Assembly (NCBI GenBank): GCA_021234155.1
Contig: JAJEKV010000266.1
Coordinates: forward strand, 310,001 to 374,000
Source of the DNA: Isoetes taiwanensis
Lineage: Eukaryota > Streptophyta > Lycopodiopsida > Isoetales > Isoetaceae
DNA length: 64,000 nucleotides
Reading direction: 5' to 3'
In this document: in pieces, positions 11,031 to 22,569 of the stretch
How positions within the stretch are numbered: position 1 is the first letter of the stretch
Layout: every line of letters begins with the position of its first letter
Notes under the pieces: model-generated
The model's input: only the letters and a program-made list of their open reading frames with translations
What the model was told of the DNA's origin: nothing
Database searches by the model: none
Position numbers and translations under genes: made by a program

Positions 11031-14000
11031 TGTGTAAAGGTTGAGACCATTGATTGACCATACAAAATGACTAATATGAAGATACACAAGGTGAGATAGG
11101 AATGTACTGTTGAGCATTAACTATCTAACATTTGTTAGGACTGAAATATATGACAAATTAACCTTGGGATTTTTTCAGGGTATTAATTCTAAATATTGAA
11201 TATCTAAATAGCAAATTGACGAGAATAAATAAGGAATGTTGGTTCTTTGAAAGTATAAAGAGCATAATGGGGCAGATGAAGAATTGCATAATATGATAAG
11301 AAAAGAAGGGCGACCTTTAGAAATCATGTAATAAAGGGTTTTTTTTAAAAAATACCCTTTAGGGAAAACCTTATAAAAAATGCCGTGAAAACCTTGGACT
11401 TGATGGTCTGCATTAGCATTTATGAAAATTCGTAGCAAAGCCAGTAGTGACTAGGGTTTCGTGGAGGCCAATACTAAGTTTGCAGGGAATAGCCAAAAAC
11501 GGCTGCGCCGTATGGCAGAGTTTTCTTGTACCACAGTACATATATGGCGGTTGGTTGCATAAAGTTTAATGTACTCAAGCACTCGTGCAACTGGCTTCTT
11601 CATCACGGTTAGTAGAGCTTTCATTTGCAAAGAAAAAATACTAGATATATCCAAATCCGGCAAGCGTGTAGATAAGATTTGTAGATACAGGGCAGCGATT
11701 TTCGTACTGAATGAGTTGATTAGACTTGGACGAAAAAGTCCCTTATGCTAAAAGGCTAAATGGATGAGCAGAATCTTGAATATGATACAGATGGTCTATT
11801 ATACAGTTCAGAAGAAGATTGGGAGGCGCTCAACAATAAGATATTAGATTTAGAATTGTGCTGGTGTGCTAAATCCATAGATTCAGAGATAGTAAGTGAG
11901 TGTGAGAAAATCGAGATGAATATTGGAGGGCAAAAACGTTCTTTCAGCAAGAATGTGGCTACTGAAAGCTCCAAGAAAGTTGCTGGTGGCAACAAACAGT
12001 ACAAGAAAAAAGAACAAATTGAGGAGTCCTCTGATGTAACTGTTCCTGATACACTTGCTTATGAAGAAAATGAGTCTGACCATGATGAACAGGTAGCACA
12101 GGTGGTAAAGTTAGCATATTATTCACTGAGTCATTCATGAATAGCATGAAGAAAAGATGTTTGCTGGTATTTTCAGTCTGCAAATGCATAGACTATTATG
12201 TTTTAATGCAATGTGTTCGAAATCAGTTAGAAAATAGACGTTTAAATATCTTCTGGCTTTTTCTATTAATGCTAACTCATGGCAAAAGGATACAAAGGGT
12301 GAAGGGCGATAAGCCATGAAAACCCTTAGGTACCTTTTGGCCCTTCATGCTTTACCATTATTATGCTAATGACATGATTGATTGGCTGCAGGTACGTGGT
12401 TTTCATCTCCCTTTGTCTTCTATTTGCTAGTCTGTTTGTATTTTTGGAGAAAAGCTTTGGAGTAGAAGATCTGCTATGGAATATATGCAGCAACTGGACT
12501 GTAGATCCTTATAAAGATAAAACCAATATGGCAATGGTTTGCAAACATAAAACTGCCTTGGATATTTAAAGGTACGAAAAATATGTGTTTTCATATGCAA
12601 GTAGGAATGCAAATGGATTATATCCAGGAGGATTCAAATCTAAAGGTACATGCAAGTAAAAATCTGAGTTTGATATTTACTTGGAAATTTCAAAGTTGTG
12701 AAAAAAATAGTGTAAGGAGACAAAGGTCGTTTCTATTGTTTAAGCCCGACTCCATTTCTTTCAAAGATAACCTATGATATTTCTGCAATTTATGCTTGAT
12801 ATATTTAAACTGAAAACATGATATATTTTGCATAAAGGATTTTTGGATTTGAAGAGTGTTGCACCTGCTTGTTCTATGTCATGTGCAATGAGCAAAAGCA
12901 CCCACAAGACTCTGCCCTGTTACTGTAATGCTAATTTCCGCACCTTCATACATATTGAACAGTCTTTTCAGCTCAGAGAGCAATTGCTCTCCAGCACTAT
13001 GCTTGTTGTAACGAGTGTGGCTATTTTTACATGTATAGAGATGCAAAAACCCTCTCTCTACTTTAACATCAGAAGGCTGCAGGACGAAAGGATTTAAGTT
13101 ATCTTTCAGATTTTCAAGCCTGCTGCAAAAGGCCAACCTGCTGCAAAAGGCTGCTCTTGTTGTACTTGCAACTTCCTATGTATTTTGAATGGGTATCATA
13201 ATCAAAGGCTTCATAGCAGGCTTGAGCAAATCCTCCATTTCTGATAACCTCTGAAAACATGATAAATTTGGCATTAAAGGATTTTCGGTCTGAAAATTTA
13301 CAAGTTGTGTCATATTTCTGGTTAAAATAGCATTGGGATAAACTATATTTACAAGCAGTACGTCTGGATGAACATATTTAGTGCCACCATACTCTTCCAA
13401 ATTCATACATGAAACTGAAACTTGTGTCAAAGCAGTATATGTTAGTTTCTGAATCCAATGTGGTAAAACATGGAATCTAGCATTAAACTGTAAATGGATC
13501 TAATATTTGAAGGACTTCATGTTTATTAAGCTATTTCTAGGATTTGGCTTAGCCTTAGAACAAAAGAAAAAAACTGTACATAAGTAGAATTGAATCTATA
13601 CTACATTGGTGCATAAAATGTCTTGTGAAGTAAGCATACGCTTCCAAAGTTATGATATGTTCCATTTATGCTGTTTCATTCATGAAACTAAAACTGGCTT
13701 CAAAGCAGCAGTATAGGATGGATTCTGAATCCATTATTAAAGGAAAGCAGGCATGTGGGAAAACATGGGATCTAGTAGTAAGCTTTAAATCGATCTAATA
13801 TCTTAAGGGCTTCATGTTTGTTAAGCTATCTCTAGGCTTGGGCTTAACCTTAGAACAAGGCAAAAACTGTAGATAAGTAGAATTGAATCGAGATTACCAT
13901 TGTGTCATAAGATGTCTTATGAAGTAAGCACGTTTTGACTTCTAAGTGTTCTATTCTAAAAAGTGTCATTGCTCCAATAGGCTGTGAGAGCTTGACTTGC

Positions 14001-14232
14001 TTATGACATCAAATGAATAAATCTTAATGACTCGTATTGTCTGTTCAATAAAAAGGATATAATGCATTGACTGAAAATTGGATATGATTGTTTTATCTTG
14101 TTGTGGGCTGTAAATGATGAAACATGATTCTTTAGACAATAGGTTCCATTCTCGTCATTGCATGATGGGTAATGGATTGATAATACAACTTTGGGATTGA
14201 CCAAAGTTGATGTGTGACCTAGCTGGTTGGAC
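11031..14232. repeat. PLE terminal direct repeat R1
   Basis: Starts TGTGTAAAGGTTGAGACC and ends AGCTGGTTGGAC; paired with R2 at 18475-21662. It holds the ORF at 11761-12140 and about 2 kb of non-coding sequence, including two diverged internal copies of a stretch around TTAAGCTAT.TCTAGG (13530 and 13820). Confidence 0.85.
11761..12140 (+). CDS. PLE N-terminal acidic ORF (exon 1?), copy in R1
   Basis: A 126-codon frame starting MDEQNLEYDTDGLLYSSEED and rich in Asp, Glu and Lys. Within it a donor-like CAG/GTAGCA at about 12091 follows DHDEQ. An acceptor (CATCACAG/GATAAC) at about 14411 would splice it to the core ORF that starts DNKYEQEEVDEQ; this is inferred from sequence, not shown. No known domain. 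An identical-length copy is in R2. It may be the amino end of the PLE polyprotein or a separate small protein. Confidence 0.5.
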
Positions 14233-14386
14233 TAGGCTAGGTCTGCTGGGTTTTTTTAGATACTTCAATACATTGGTATAACCAGTGTGACCTGTATCTT
14301 GAGAATCATGTTCCTTACATTTACTTTCACTAAATAGATTGCAATATATCAGTTAATACTTGTATTGACCTGATGATATTAATCAC

Positions 14387-15527
14387 GTGTTATATTCTCT
14401 TACATCACAGGATAACAAGTATGAACAAGAAGAAGTTGATGAGCAAATAGTGCTGCCTGTATGGAACAATGAATTGGAGGCTATAGGCTATGGCAAAAAC
14501 AACATTGAATGCCCCAATGCTGCCGTACAGACTTTGCTATGTTGCATCAAAGAACCAAAAGCACATGAATATATTCTGATCAAGGAGGTTTTATGTAAAC
14601 AGAATGGATACTCTGCCGTCACACATATGGGATTCAACGAATGGGTAAAAATAGTTCCCATTATCAACAAAGCTGGTAATGACACTAACAACATTATGGG
14701 GATCATTGATGTGCTATATGATTCTATTACTGACAAAATATACCAGTGGACTAAAGAAGAGGATACAAGCAAAACCAAATTCTTCATTGGCTTGACCAGT
14801 TTGGAGAACACAAATAGCATCAAGGTATCATACCCTGCTGAAGAAGAAGAAATTAGAGCTGAAAATCAAAATATGCAAAGCATGGGGACTGAGGAAGATG
14901 ATGACCCTTTTGGTGATTGTCTGCTATCTGACCAAGATAAGATCGCCCTTCATAACAAAGCGGATAATTGCAGCAGTGGTAAGAAAACAGAATTTAGCTT
15001 CACATTACATAACTGCATGAGGTTCCCAATTATACCATACAGATTGGTTGAGCATGACTGCCTACTATGTAATCAGCGCATTTGGAGGACTAAAAATTTG
15101 GGTGCACTTGCCCCTATTAGTCCAGACACATGGATGATGCTTGGAGATATCAAAAGCCCACAATTGGCTGCAGCTAAAGCAGCTGCATGGAAAATGGAGA
15201 AGATGATAAAAAAGATCAAAATCAAGATGAATATCGACACACGATTTTTTGACAAGATGTGCACCAAAAGTGAATTCATGTATGTTAGCCAAAAAGGCCA
15301 CATGGCATATCCCAACATCGAGAGATGACTTCTACCTCAAGCGGCTATGGAGAACTTGGTGCCCATATTTTAAGTGTGAGTGTGAACCAGTTGGCAAAAC
15401 TAAAACTTGTGATGACTGCATGACTTGGTTTGATCAGGGTATTTGGTGTTTGCTAAATAATCTAGAGGTGTTGTACCCTAACATGTCAGTTGCGGGAAGA
15501 ATGGTGGAATTGAAAGAAATCTTGTAA
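14387..15527 (+). pseudogene. PLE core ORF, N-terminal part with frameshift
   Basis: Open frame 14387-15328, continued in another frame to 15527 after a shift near 15300. Features: YILIKEVLCKQNGY, an IY...FFIGLTS segment (14738-14794) that faintly resembles the GIY-YIG nuclease signature, an acidic middle (EEEEIRAENQ), a Cys pair (HDCLLCNQ), a basic helix with many Lys, and a Cys-rich stretch CECEPVGKTKTCDDC in the shifted frame. Such an N-terminal extension is longer than in canonical Penelope elements. Function not assigned; the frameshift could be real or an assembly error. Confidence 0.5.
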
Positions 15528-15766
15528 GACTACTCTCAAATCTAGCATTTTAGCATTTTACGTCTTACCTAGAAGTCGGGGAAGTATTGATTGCAATGAC
15601 CATGAAGCAAGCAGCAGACCCATGGGCTGATCTAAAAAGTGGTTTACCCAATAGCAAGATGGTTGACATCGAAGAAGACTATTAAGGATATTGAATTTAC
15701 GAAAAAGGCCATTCCAACTACAAGGAATAGCATGTTAAAGCAAACAAAAATACGTAAATAGGGCAA

Positions 15767-16021
15767 GTGTTTGGGGCTCATGCAAAGACTAAAATCAGCC
15801 AACCTCCAAGACTTACTAAGGCTCCATCCAAAGAAGAAGATAAACAACCGGAACAGGCGTCAGTGGAGCGTTTGAGTACACCTAATGCAATGGACAATTC
15901 AGTTACAAAAACCAATGGTGGCAGTAGCAATGCAGAATTGGGACTGACCGGCCAAAGCAATCATTTTAAACATGGGTATGTAATGAATTCATGTTCTATC
16001 TTATTGCAATTGCATATTTGA
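15767..16021 (+). CDS. PLE linker ORF of unknown function
   Basis: An 84-codon frame with SQPPRLTKAPSKEEDKQPEQ and an Asn/Ser-rich tail; low complexity and probably disordered. A donor-like GGTATG occurs at 15975. It lies between the N-terminal ORF and the RT and may be an exon of the same gene. No domain seen. Confidence 0.35.
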   Translation: MFGAHAKTKISQPPRLTKAPSKEEDKQPEQASVERLSTPNAMDNSVTKTNGGSSNAELGLTGQSNHFKHGYVMNSCSILLQLHI

Positions 16022-16324
16022 CTTAATGTTATTTTCTAAAGTTCATAGTTTGATAGATAATCCTATAATAAGGTCATCCAAAGTGCAGTTGCACAAAAAT
16101 ATGCCACTCGGCTACACAAGATGTGTCCAAAGCCTCTCCAGGCTACACCTTAATGTAGAAACAGAACCAATAATATTAGGATTTCTTTTGTAGTTTTCTC
16201 TAATTTAAATGGTACCTTTTCAGAATAACAGACCATCCAAAAGATTGCCCTGGGAAGGCACGCCTTACAAACACCATTTGAGAATGCAAAAATAATTGTA
16301 CATTGCACATTTCTATCCAAAGTT

Positions 16325-18297
16325 ATGGATAAGATTTGTCTTCCAAAGATTTTCTACAATACTCTAAGTGAAGTATTTGGTACAATGGGGCAGAATATTA
16401 TGAATGATTCCATGTTTGGATGGCGGTATACAGAAAACCTTAGAGATCTCTGCTACAAGCCACACCTTATTTTCGCTGGTAACAATGACGCAGCTTGCCC
16501 ATGTAATAACCCGAGACTCAAATCCTTTATAGACCATGGTGTGGGACATATTAGAACCACTGACAATAGAATAGTGCATAATAAGATGTTGAGAAATATG
16601 TTCCTCAAGGGTTTGAACCATATTCCAGATAAAATGCTGGAAATGGAGGAGTTCAAAACAGAAATTGAAAACACATGTGATGTGTTTTTTGAAACACATA
16701 GATTCAATTATCCTCAGATTTTAGAAGAAGACAAACTATTGTGTAAAACTTTGATTACAGAAATAGCCATCAGTGAAGTAAAAGCTGCCATGAACAATGA
16801 CATAACGAGAAAATTTCCTATGAATGACAAGGATGTCATCAACAACCTTGAATGGCTGTGTAAAAATTTCTACATATCTGGAGTAGATAAAGCCACAAAT
16901 AACCCATGTTTTATCTGCCCTAAATATATCAGAGAACTTGCTTATAAGAGATTAGAGAGCACTGACTTTCAGAAGATACACACAAGCATTCATGAGATTA
17001 AGATAACAGTTTCAGCAAATATTAGGGACTTGGTTGGTAATATACCCATTCTGTCTGATAGAGTGCCTTATTTACTGGGAGTATTTAAGGCACATAAAAT
17101 GGATTTTAGGTGGATAACCAATGCACATGCGACGATTTATACAGAGATATCGATGATGATCACTGCTGGCCTTAATAATATTTTAGAAATGTGGCCTGAA
17201 ATTTCTAAAATGCTTTGTGCGCAAATTCATATATTATTTCCTGGTAGGATTAACTCCAAACCGGGTTGTAGGTTCTATCTATGATGTAGTTTTGAATCTT
17301 CCTACCAATATCACTGAAGTATTTGTGGCCGATATAACACGCTGTTATGAGAATATCCCACTGCAGGGTAACAGAGGCATTTGTGCAGTTATGAAAATGA
17401 TTGTAGAAGCTGCATGGAAACACATGAAGAATAGACATCATAAGCATGAAATGTGGATCAAAAAAACCAAAGAAGAATACTTTGCAGTTAAATGGTTTAA
17501 AAGCACACCTCAGGGCAAATGCTGGAGCCATGTGAGCATGCATAGGTTTATCAACATGAACTGTTGGCTTCTGTCCAATTGCTATATTAGCATGGGACAA
17601 GAAATCTGGAAACAAACCTGTGGAATACCTATGGGGTTCTCTTGTAGTCCCTGTTGGTGCAACCTTTACCTCGCCTGGTTTGAAATGGATTTCATCAGGA
17701 AAATGGCACAACAAGGAAGATACAATGAAATTGAGAAGTTCAGATTCACATTTAGGTACATGGATGACTTACTAGCTATCAATTGTCCTAATATTAGGAA
17801 TTTCTTGAGAAATAGTCCGCTGCCTGACAAAACAGAGATACAAATATATGATATGGAAAGATTGGGTATCAAAGAGGAGACTTTTATGAAAGACAGCATA
17901 GATAATCAATCTACATATGGCTTCAAAGCTAACTTTCTCAACCTGACCATAGAAATTATGAGCGAGACACATGGTTTATTTCTTACCACCAAATTTGACA
18001 AAAGAAATGCACTGCCATTCAAAGCTCTGAAATATATACATCTTGATAGTCATGACGACCATATCATCGGGCCGGGGAATGTGATAATTGTCACAAATAC
18101 TTCCACTTATATATGTTAACTCCAATCCAACTTATGCTGCATCAAATATTGCCGAGCTAATTGGGGACTTTGTTGGAAATGGTTTTGACCATTTGGGTTT
18201 AAAACGGAAAGTGATGGGATACATCAAGGCAAATAATTTTCCAGGCATTAAGTTTGAGACTGCAGTACTGCTACAAGAGATTACTAGACTATGCTAA
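16325..18297 (+). pseudogene. Penelope-like reverse transcriptase, broken by two frameshifts
   Basis: RNA-dependent DNA polymerase of the PLE. Frames: 16325-17284, 17217-18119 and 18088-18297, overlapping at two frame changes. Landmarks in PLE order: CPCNNPRLKSFIDHGVGHI followed by a T.D..I..N..LR pattern (RT N-terminal region), GVDKATNNPCFICPKYI (the VDKA.NN motif), PYLLGVFKAHK and FRWITN, ADITRCYENIPL (motif A), GIPMGFSCSP (motif B), the active site YMDD (17757-17768), FLNLTIEI and TTKFDKRNALPF. These are Penelope-group signatures and differ from LINE or LTR reverse transcriptases. No C-terminal GIY-YIG endonuclease follows; the frame ends at 18297. Catalytic Asp residues are present, so the enzyme is only broken by the shifts. 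Confidence 0.85.
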
Positions 18298-18356
18298 GAG
18301 GTAAATCTCCCTTTTATGTTATTAACCTTTTGTGCTTTACTTGATAACTGGGCAAA

Positions 18357-18466
18357 TTTGTCATATTAGGTGGGGCATGACCTCTACTGTCAGTTTAGGG
18401 GTCTGCCCACCCTAATATGACAGATACAAAAGAGGTCGAAACTACCTAACGGTTGGAGGTAGGATT
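18357..18466 (+). ncRNA. Structured region before R2 (inverted repeat plus stem-loop)
   Basis: Arms 18359-18377 and 18404-18422 pair at 17 of 19 positions (TGTCATATTAGG...). GACCTCT (18379) can instead pair with AGAGGTC (18431), directly followed by GAAAC and a 6-bp stem CTACCT/AGGTAG (18442-18462). PLE terminal repeats are known to carry hammerhead ribozymes. The GAAAC followed by a short stem is reminiscent, but the CUGANGA box is not intact (GGCATGA), so this is only a candidate or a decayed form. Confidence 0.3.
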
Positions 18467-18474
18467 TTTTTTAT

Positions 18475-21400
18475 TGTGTAAAGGTTGAGACCATTGATTG
18501 ACCATACAAAATGACTAATATGAAGATACACAAGGTGAGATAGGAATGTACTGTTGAGCATTAACTATCTAACATTTGTTAGGACTGAAATATATGACAA
18601 ATTAACCTTGGGATTTTTTCAGGGTATTAATTCTAAATATTGAATATCTAAATAGCAAATTGACGAGAATAAATAAGGAATGTTGGTTCTTTGAAAGTAT
18701 AAAGAGCATAATGGGGCAGATGAAGAATTGCATAATATGATAAGAAAAGAAGGGCGACCTTTAGAAATCATGTAATAAAGGGTTTTTTTTAAAAAATACC
18801 CTTTAGGGAAAACCTTATAAAAAATGCCGTGAAAACCTTGGACTTGATGGTCTGCATTAGCATTTATGAAAATTCGTAGCAAAGCCAGTAGCGACTAGGG
18901 TTTCGTGGAGGCCAATACTAAGTTTGCAGGGAATAGCCAAAAACGGCTGCGCCGTATGGCAGAGTTTTCTTGTACCACAGTACATATATGGCGGTTGGTT
19001 GCATAAAGCGACAGCTCAAGCACTCAGGCACTGGCTTCTTCATCACGGTTAGTAGAGCTTTCATTTGCAAAGAAAAAATACTAGATATATCCAAATCCGG
19101 CAAGCGTGTAGATAAGATTTGTAGATACAGGGCAGCGATTTTCGTACTGAATGAGTTGATTAGACTTGGACGAAAAAGTCCCTTATGCTAAAAGGCTAAA
19201 TGGATGAGCAGAATCTTGAATATGATACAGATGGTCTATTATACAGTTCAGAAGAAGATTGGGAGGCGCTCAACAATAAGATATTAGATTTAGAATTGTG
19301 CTGGTGTGCTAAATCCATAGATTCAGAGATAGTAAGTGAGTGTGAGAAAATCGAGATGAATATTGGAGGGCAAAAACGTTCTTTCAGCAAGAATGTGGCT
19401 ACTGAAAGCTCCAAGAAAGTTGCTGGTGGCAACAAACAGTACAAGAAAAAAGAACAAATTGAGGAGTCCTCTGATGTAACTGTTCCAGATACACTTGCTT
19501 ATGAAGAAAATGAGTCTGACCATGATGAACAGGTAGCACAGGTGGTAAAGTTAGCATATTATTCACTGAGTCATTCATGAATAGCATGAAGTAAAGATGT
19601 TTGCTGGTATTTTCAGTCTGCAAATGCATAGACTATTATGTTTTAATGCAATGTGTTCGAAATCAGTTAGAAAATAGAAGTTTAAATATCTTCTGGCTTT
19701 TTCTATTAATGCTAACTCATGGCAAAAGGATACAAAGGGTGAAGGGCGATAAGCCATGAAAACCCTTAGGTACCTTTTGGCCCTTCATGCTTTACCATTA
19801 TTATGCTAATGACATGATTGATTGGCTGCAGGTACGTGGTTTTCATCTCCCTTTGTCTTCTATTTGCTAGTCTGTTTGTATTTTTGGAGAAAAGCTTTGG
19901 AGTAGAAGATCTGCTATGGAATATATGCAGCAACTGGACTGTAGATCCTTATAAAGATAAAACCAATATGGCAATGGTTTGCAAACATAAAACTGCCTTG
20001 GATATTTAAAGGTACGAAAAATATGTGTTTTCATATGCAAGTAGGAATGCAAATGGATTATATCCAGGAGGATTCAAATCTAAAGGTACATGCAAGTAAA
20101 AATACAGTTTGATATTTACTTGGAAATTTCAAAGTTGTGAAAAAATAGTGTAAGGAGACAAGGCTGTTCTATTGTTTAAGCCTGACTCCATTTACTGCAG
20201 TAACCTATGATATTTCTGCAATTTATGCTTGATATATTTAAACTGAAAACATGATATATTTTGCATAAAGGATTTTTGGATTTGAAGAGTGTTGCACCTG
20301 CTTGTTCTATGTCATGTGCAATGAGCAAAAGCACCCACAAGACTCTGCCCTGTTACTGTAATGCTAATTTCCGCACCTTCATACATATTGAACAGTCTTT
20401 TCAGCTCAGAGAGCAATTGCTCTCCAGCACTATGCTTGTTGTAACGAGTGTGGCTATTTTTACATGTATAGAGATGCAAAAACCCTCTCTCTACTTTAAC
20501 ATCAGAAGGCTGCAGGACGAAAGGATTTAAGTTATCTTTCAGATTTTCAAACCTCAAAAAAGGCCAACCTCACGAAAAGGTCGCTCTTGTTGTACTTGCA
20601 ACTTCCTATGTATTTTGAATGGGTATCATAATCAAACGCTTCATAGCAGGCTTGAGCAAATACTCCATTTCTGATAACCTCTGAAAACATGATAAATTTG
20701 GCATTAAAGGATTTTCGGTCTGAAAATTTACAAGTTGTGTCATATTTCTGGTTAAAATAGCATTGGGATAAACTATATTTACAAGCAGTACGTCTGGATG
20801 AACATATTTAGTGCCACCATACTCTTCCAAATTCATACATGAAACTGAAACTTGTGTCAAAGCAGTATATGTTAGTTTCTGAATCCAATGTGGTAAAACA
20901 TGGAATCTAGCATTAAACTGTAAATGGATCTAATATTTGAAGGACTTCATGTTTATTAAGCTATTTCTAGGATTTGGCTTAGCCTTAGAACAAAAGAAAA
21001 AAACTGTACATAAGTAGAATTGAATCTATACTACATTGGTGCATAAAATGTCTTGTGAAGTAAGCATACGCTTCCAAAGTTATGATATGTTCCATTTATG
21101 TTGTTTCATTCATGAAACTAAAACTGGCTTCAAAGCAGCAGTATAGGTTGGATTCTGAATCCATTATTAAAGGAAAGCAGGCATGTGGGAAAACATGGGA
21201 TCTAGTAGTAAGCTTTAAATCGATCTAATATCTTAAGGGCTTCATGTTTGTTAAGCTATCTCTAGGCTTGGGCTTAACCTTAGAACAAGGCAAAAACTGT
21301 AGATAAGTAGAATTGAATCGAGATTACCATTGTGTCATAAGATGTCTTATGAAGTAAGCACGTTTTGACTTCTAAGTGTTCTATTCTAAAAAGTGTCATT

Positions 21401-21662
21401 GCTCCAATAGGCTGTGAGAGCTTGACTTGCTTATGACATCAAATGAATAAATCTTAATGACTCGTATTGTCTGTTCAATAAAAAGGATATAATGCATTGA
21501 CTGAAAATTGGATATGATTGTTTTATCTTGTTGTGGGCTGTAAATGATGAAACATGATTCTTTAGACAATAGGTTCCATTCTCGTCATTGCATGATGGGT
21601 AATGGATTGATAATACAACTTTGGGATTGACCAAAGTTGATGTGTGACCTAGCTGGTTGGAC
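18475..21662. repeat. PLE terminal direct repeat R2
   Basis: Near-identical to R1. Differences are concentrated in small blocks, for example around 19009, 20101, 20160, 20190 and 20552, where one copy has CTG or CAG and the other a scrambled equivalent. It contains a second copy of the acidic ORF at 19200-19580. Confidence 0.85.
19200..19580 (+). CDS. PLE acidic ORF, copy in R2
   Basis: Same 126-codon ORF as at 11761-12140, with the same start and end and no visible residue change. Here it is not followed by a core region, because R2 ends at 21662. If it is exon 1 of the polyprotein, this copy is an orphan. Confidence 0.5.
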   Translation: MDEQNLEYDTDGLLYSSEEDWEALNNKILDLELCWCAKSIDSEIVSECEKIEMNIGGQKRSFSKNVATESSKKVAGGNKQYKKKEQIEESSDVTVPDTLAYEENESDHDEQVAQVVKLAYYSLSHS

Positions 21663-21666
21663 CTAG

Positions 21667-21763
21667 CTGGTCAGAAAAAACTATTTTTACTGTATAATTT
21701 AAGCTAGCAGGGGGCTTTAAGTGTAGAAAATAGTTCTAAGCCGAAAAATGTCAGGAATTCCAC

Positions 21764-21794
<31 letters not shown>
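21667..21794. repeat. Right copy of the ~97-bp target duplication plus T-run
   Basis: Begins CTGGTCAG and ends CCACG followed by a T-run of about 30 (left copy about 17, empty site about 12). The host element resumes at once with GAGGATTTTCTATC as in copy 2 at 60803. Confidence 0.8.
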
Positions 21795-21796
<2 letters not shown>

Positions 21797-22317
21797 CTTG
21801 AGGATTTTCTATCATAAGATAGCCCTGAAGTACTAGAAACAGTCCATTAAAAGAGATTTTCCTAATCTGAGCTATATGAAAATAGAAAACCTGGGCTTTG
21901 GGAACATACCTGGCCGATCTGCTTGAACACAATGCCGCCATGTTTAGTTTCTACTTTGCAAGGAAGCACCCAAGCCGGGAATAGGGGTTTGTGGGACTGG
22001 AAATAAGATAATAAGATGCTCCAAGAACTAAAAAACCGGAAGCATGTGAGAAAAGAAGTTAATAAACAATAGAAGCAATCATGGGATTTTGATAACACAA
22101 TAAACAAACCTCACTTTTTTCTCAAGCTGTCTGCAACTGGACTGGAAGATCTCGGCCTCAACTTCGCAGGTGCCATATGAGATGTCCTGATCCGTTGACC
22201 AATTGGAGGAGCGAAAGGATTAAACGACAGGCCGGAAGGATCGGTGGAGCACAAGGAATGATCGATCGGAGGATTCGGAGCGAAAGCGAGAAAGGAATCA
22301 GAATGGGAAGGAAGTGA

Positions 22318-22560
22318 TGTACAGGTAATTATGGTTCTCTCTCGAAACGGGAGATATTAAAGTCTACCGGGCGTACGGTGAATTACAGGTAATTATGGTT
22401 CTCTCTCGAAACGGGAGACGGTTACACCGTATGCCACGTCAGCGCTTTGGCCACGTGGCACAAATTTAAGGCATGTTTAATGTAGTTAACATTAACAATG
22501 TTTGATGTTAATATTCGTTTCATGTTAATGTTAATGTTAATGTTAATATCTTAATGTTAA
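22318..22560. repeat. Tandem 64-bp repeat and TTAATG array
   Basis: Two units containing ACAGGTAATTATGG, TCTCTCTCGAAACGGGAGA and GGGCGTACGG (22320-22440), followed at 22490-22560 by an imperfect TTAATG hexamer array. Copy 2 has the same order at 61345-61600. This directly precedes the first transposase exon and may be promoter or intron sequence of the element. Confidence 0.7.
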
Positions 22561-22569
22561 TATTATAGG

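Larger units (their letters stand above)
11031..21662 (+). mobile_element. Penelope-like retroelement with 3.2-kb terminal direct repeats
   Basis: Structure: repeat R1 (11031-14232), unique core (14233-18474), repeat R2 (18475-21662). The core encodes a reverse transcriptase with Penelope-type landmarks listed under the RT entry. PLEs are known to leave tandem or partly tandem copies whose repeats look like LTRs (pseudo-LTRs), which fits this arrangement better than an LTR element: no integrase, protease, PBS or TG...CA ends were found. R1 and R2 are nearly identical except at CTG/CAG-rich spots, so the insertion is young. The element sits at a T-run and is bracketed by a ~97-bp duplication. 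Confidence 0.75.

Noticed and set aside
11031-21662. Calling the 10.6-kb unit an LTR retrotransposon because of its 3.2-kb direct repeats
   Set aside because: There is no protease, integrase, primer site, polypurine tract or TG...CA ends, and the RT has Penelope motifs.
22490-22560. TTAATG array as terminal inverted repeat of the DUF7869-type element
   Set aside because: It is a simple hexamer array inside the shared region, with sequence common to both copies on both sides.
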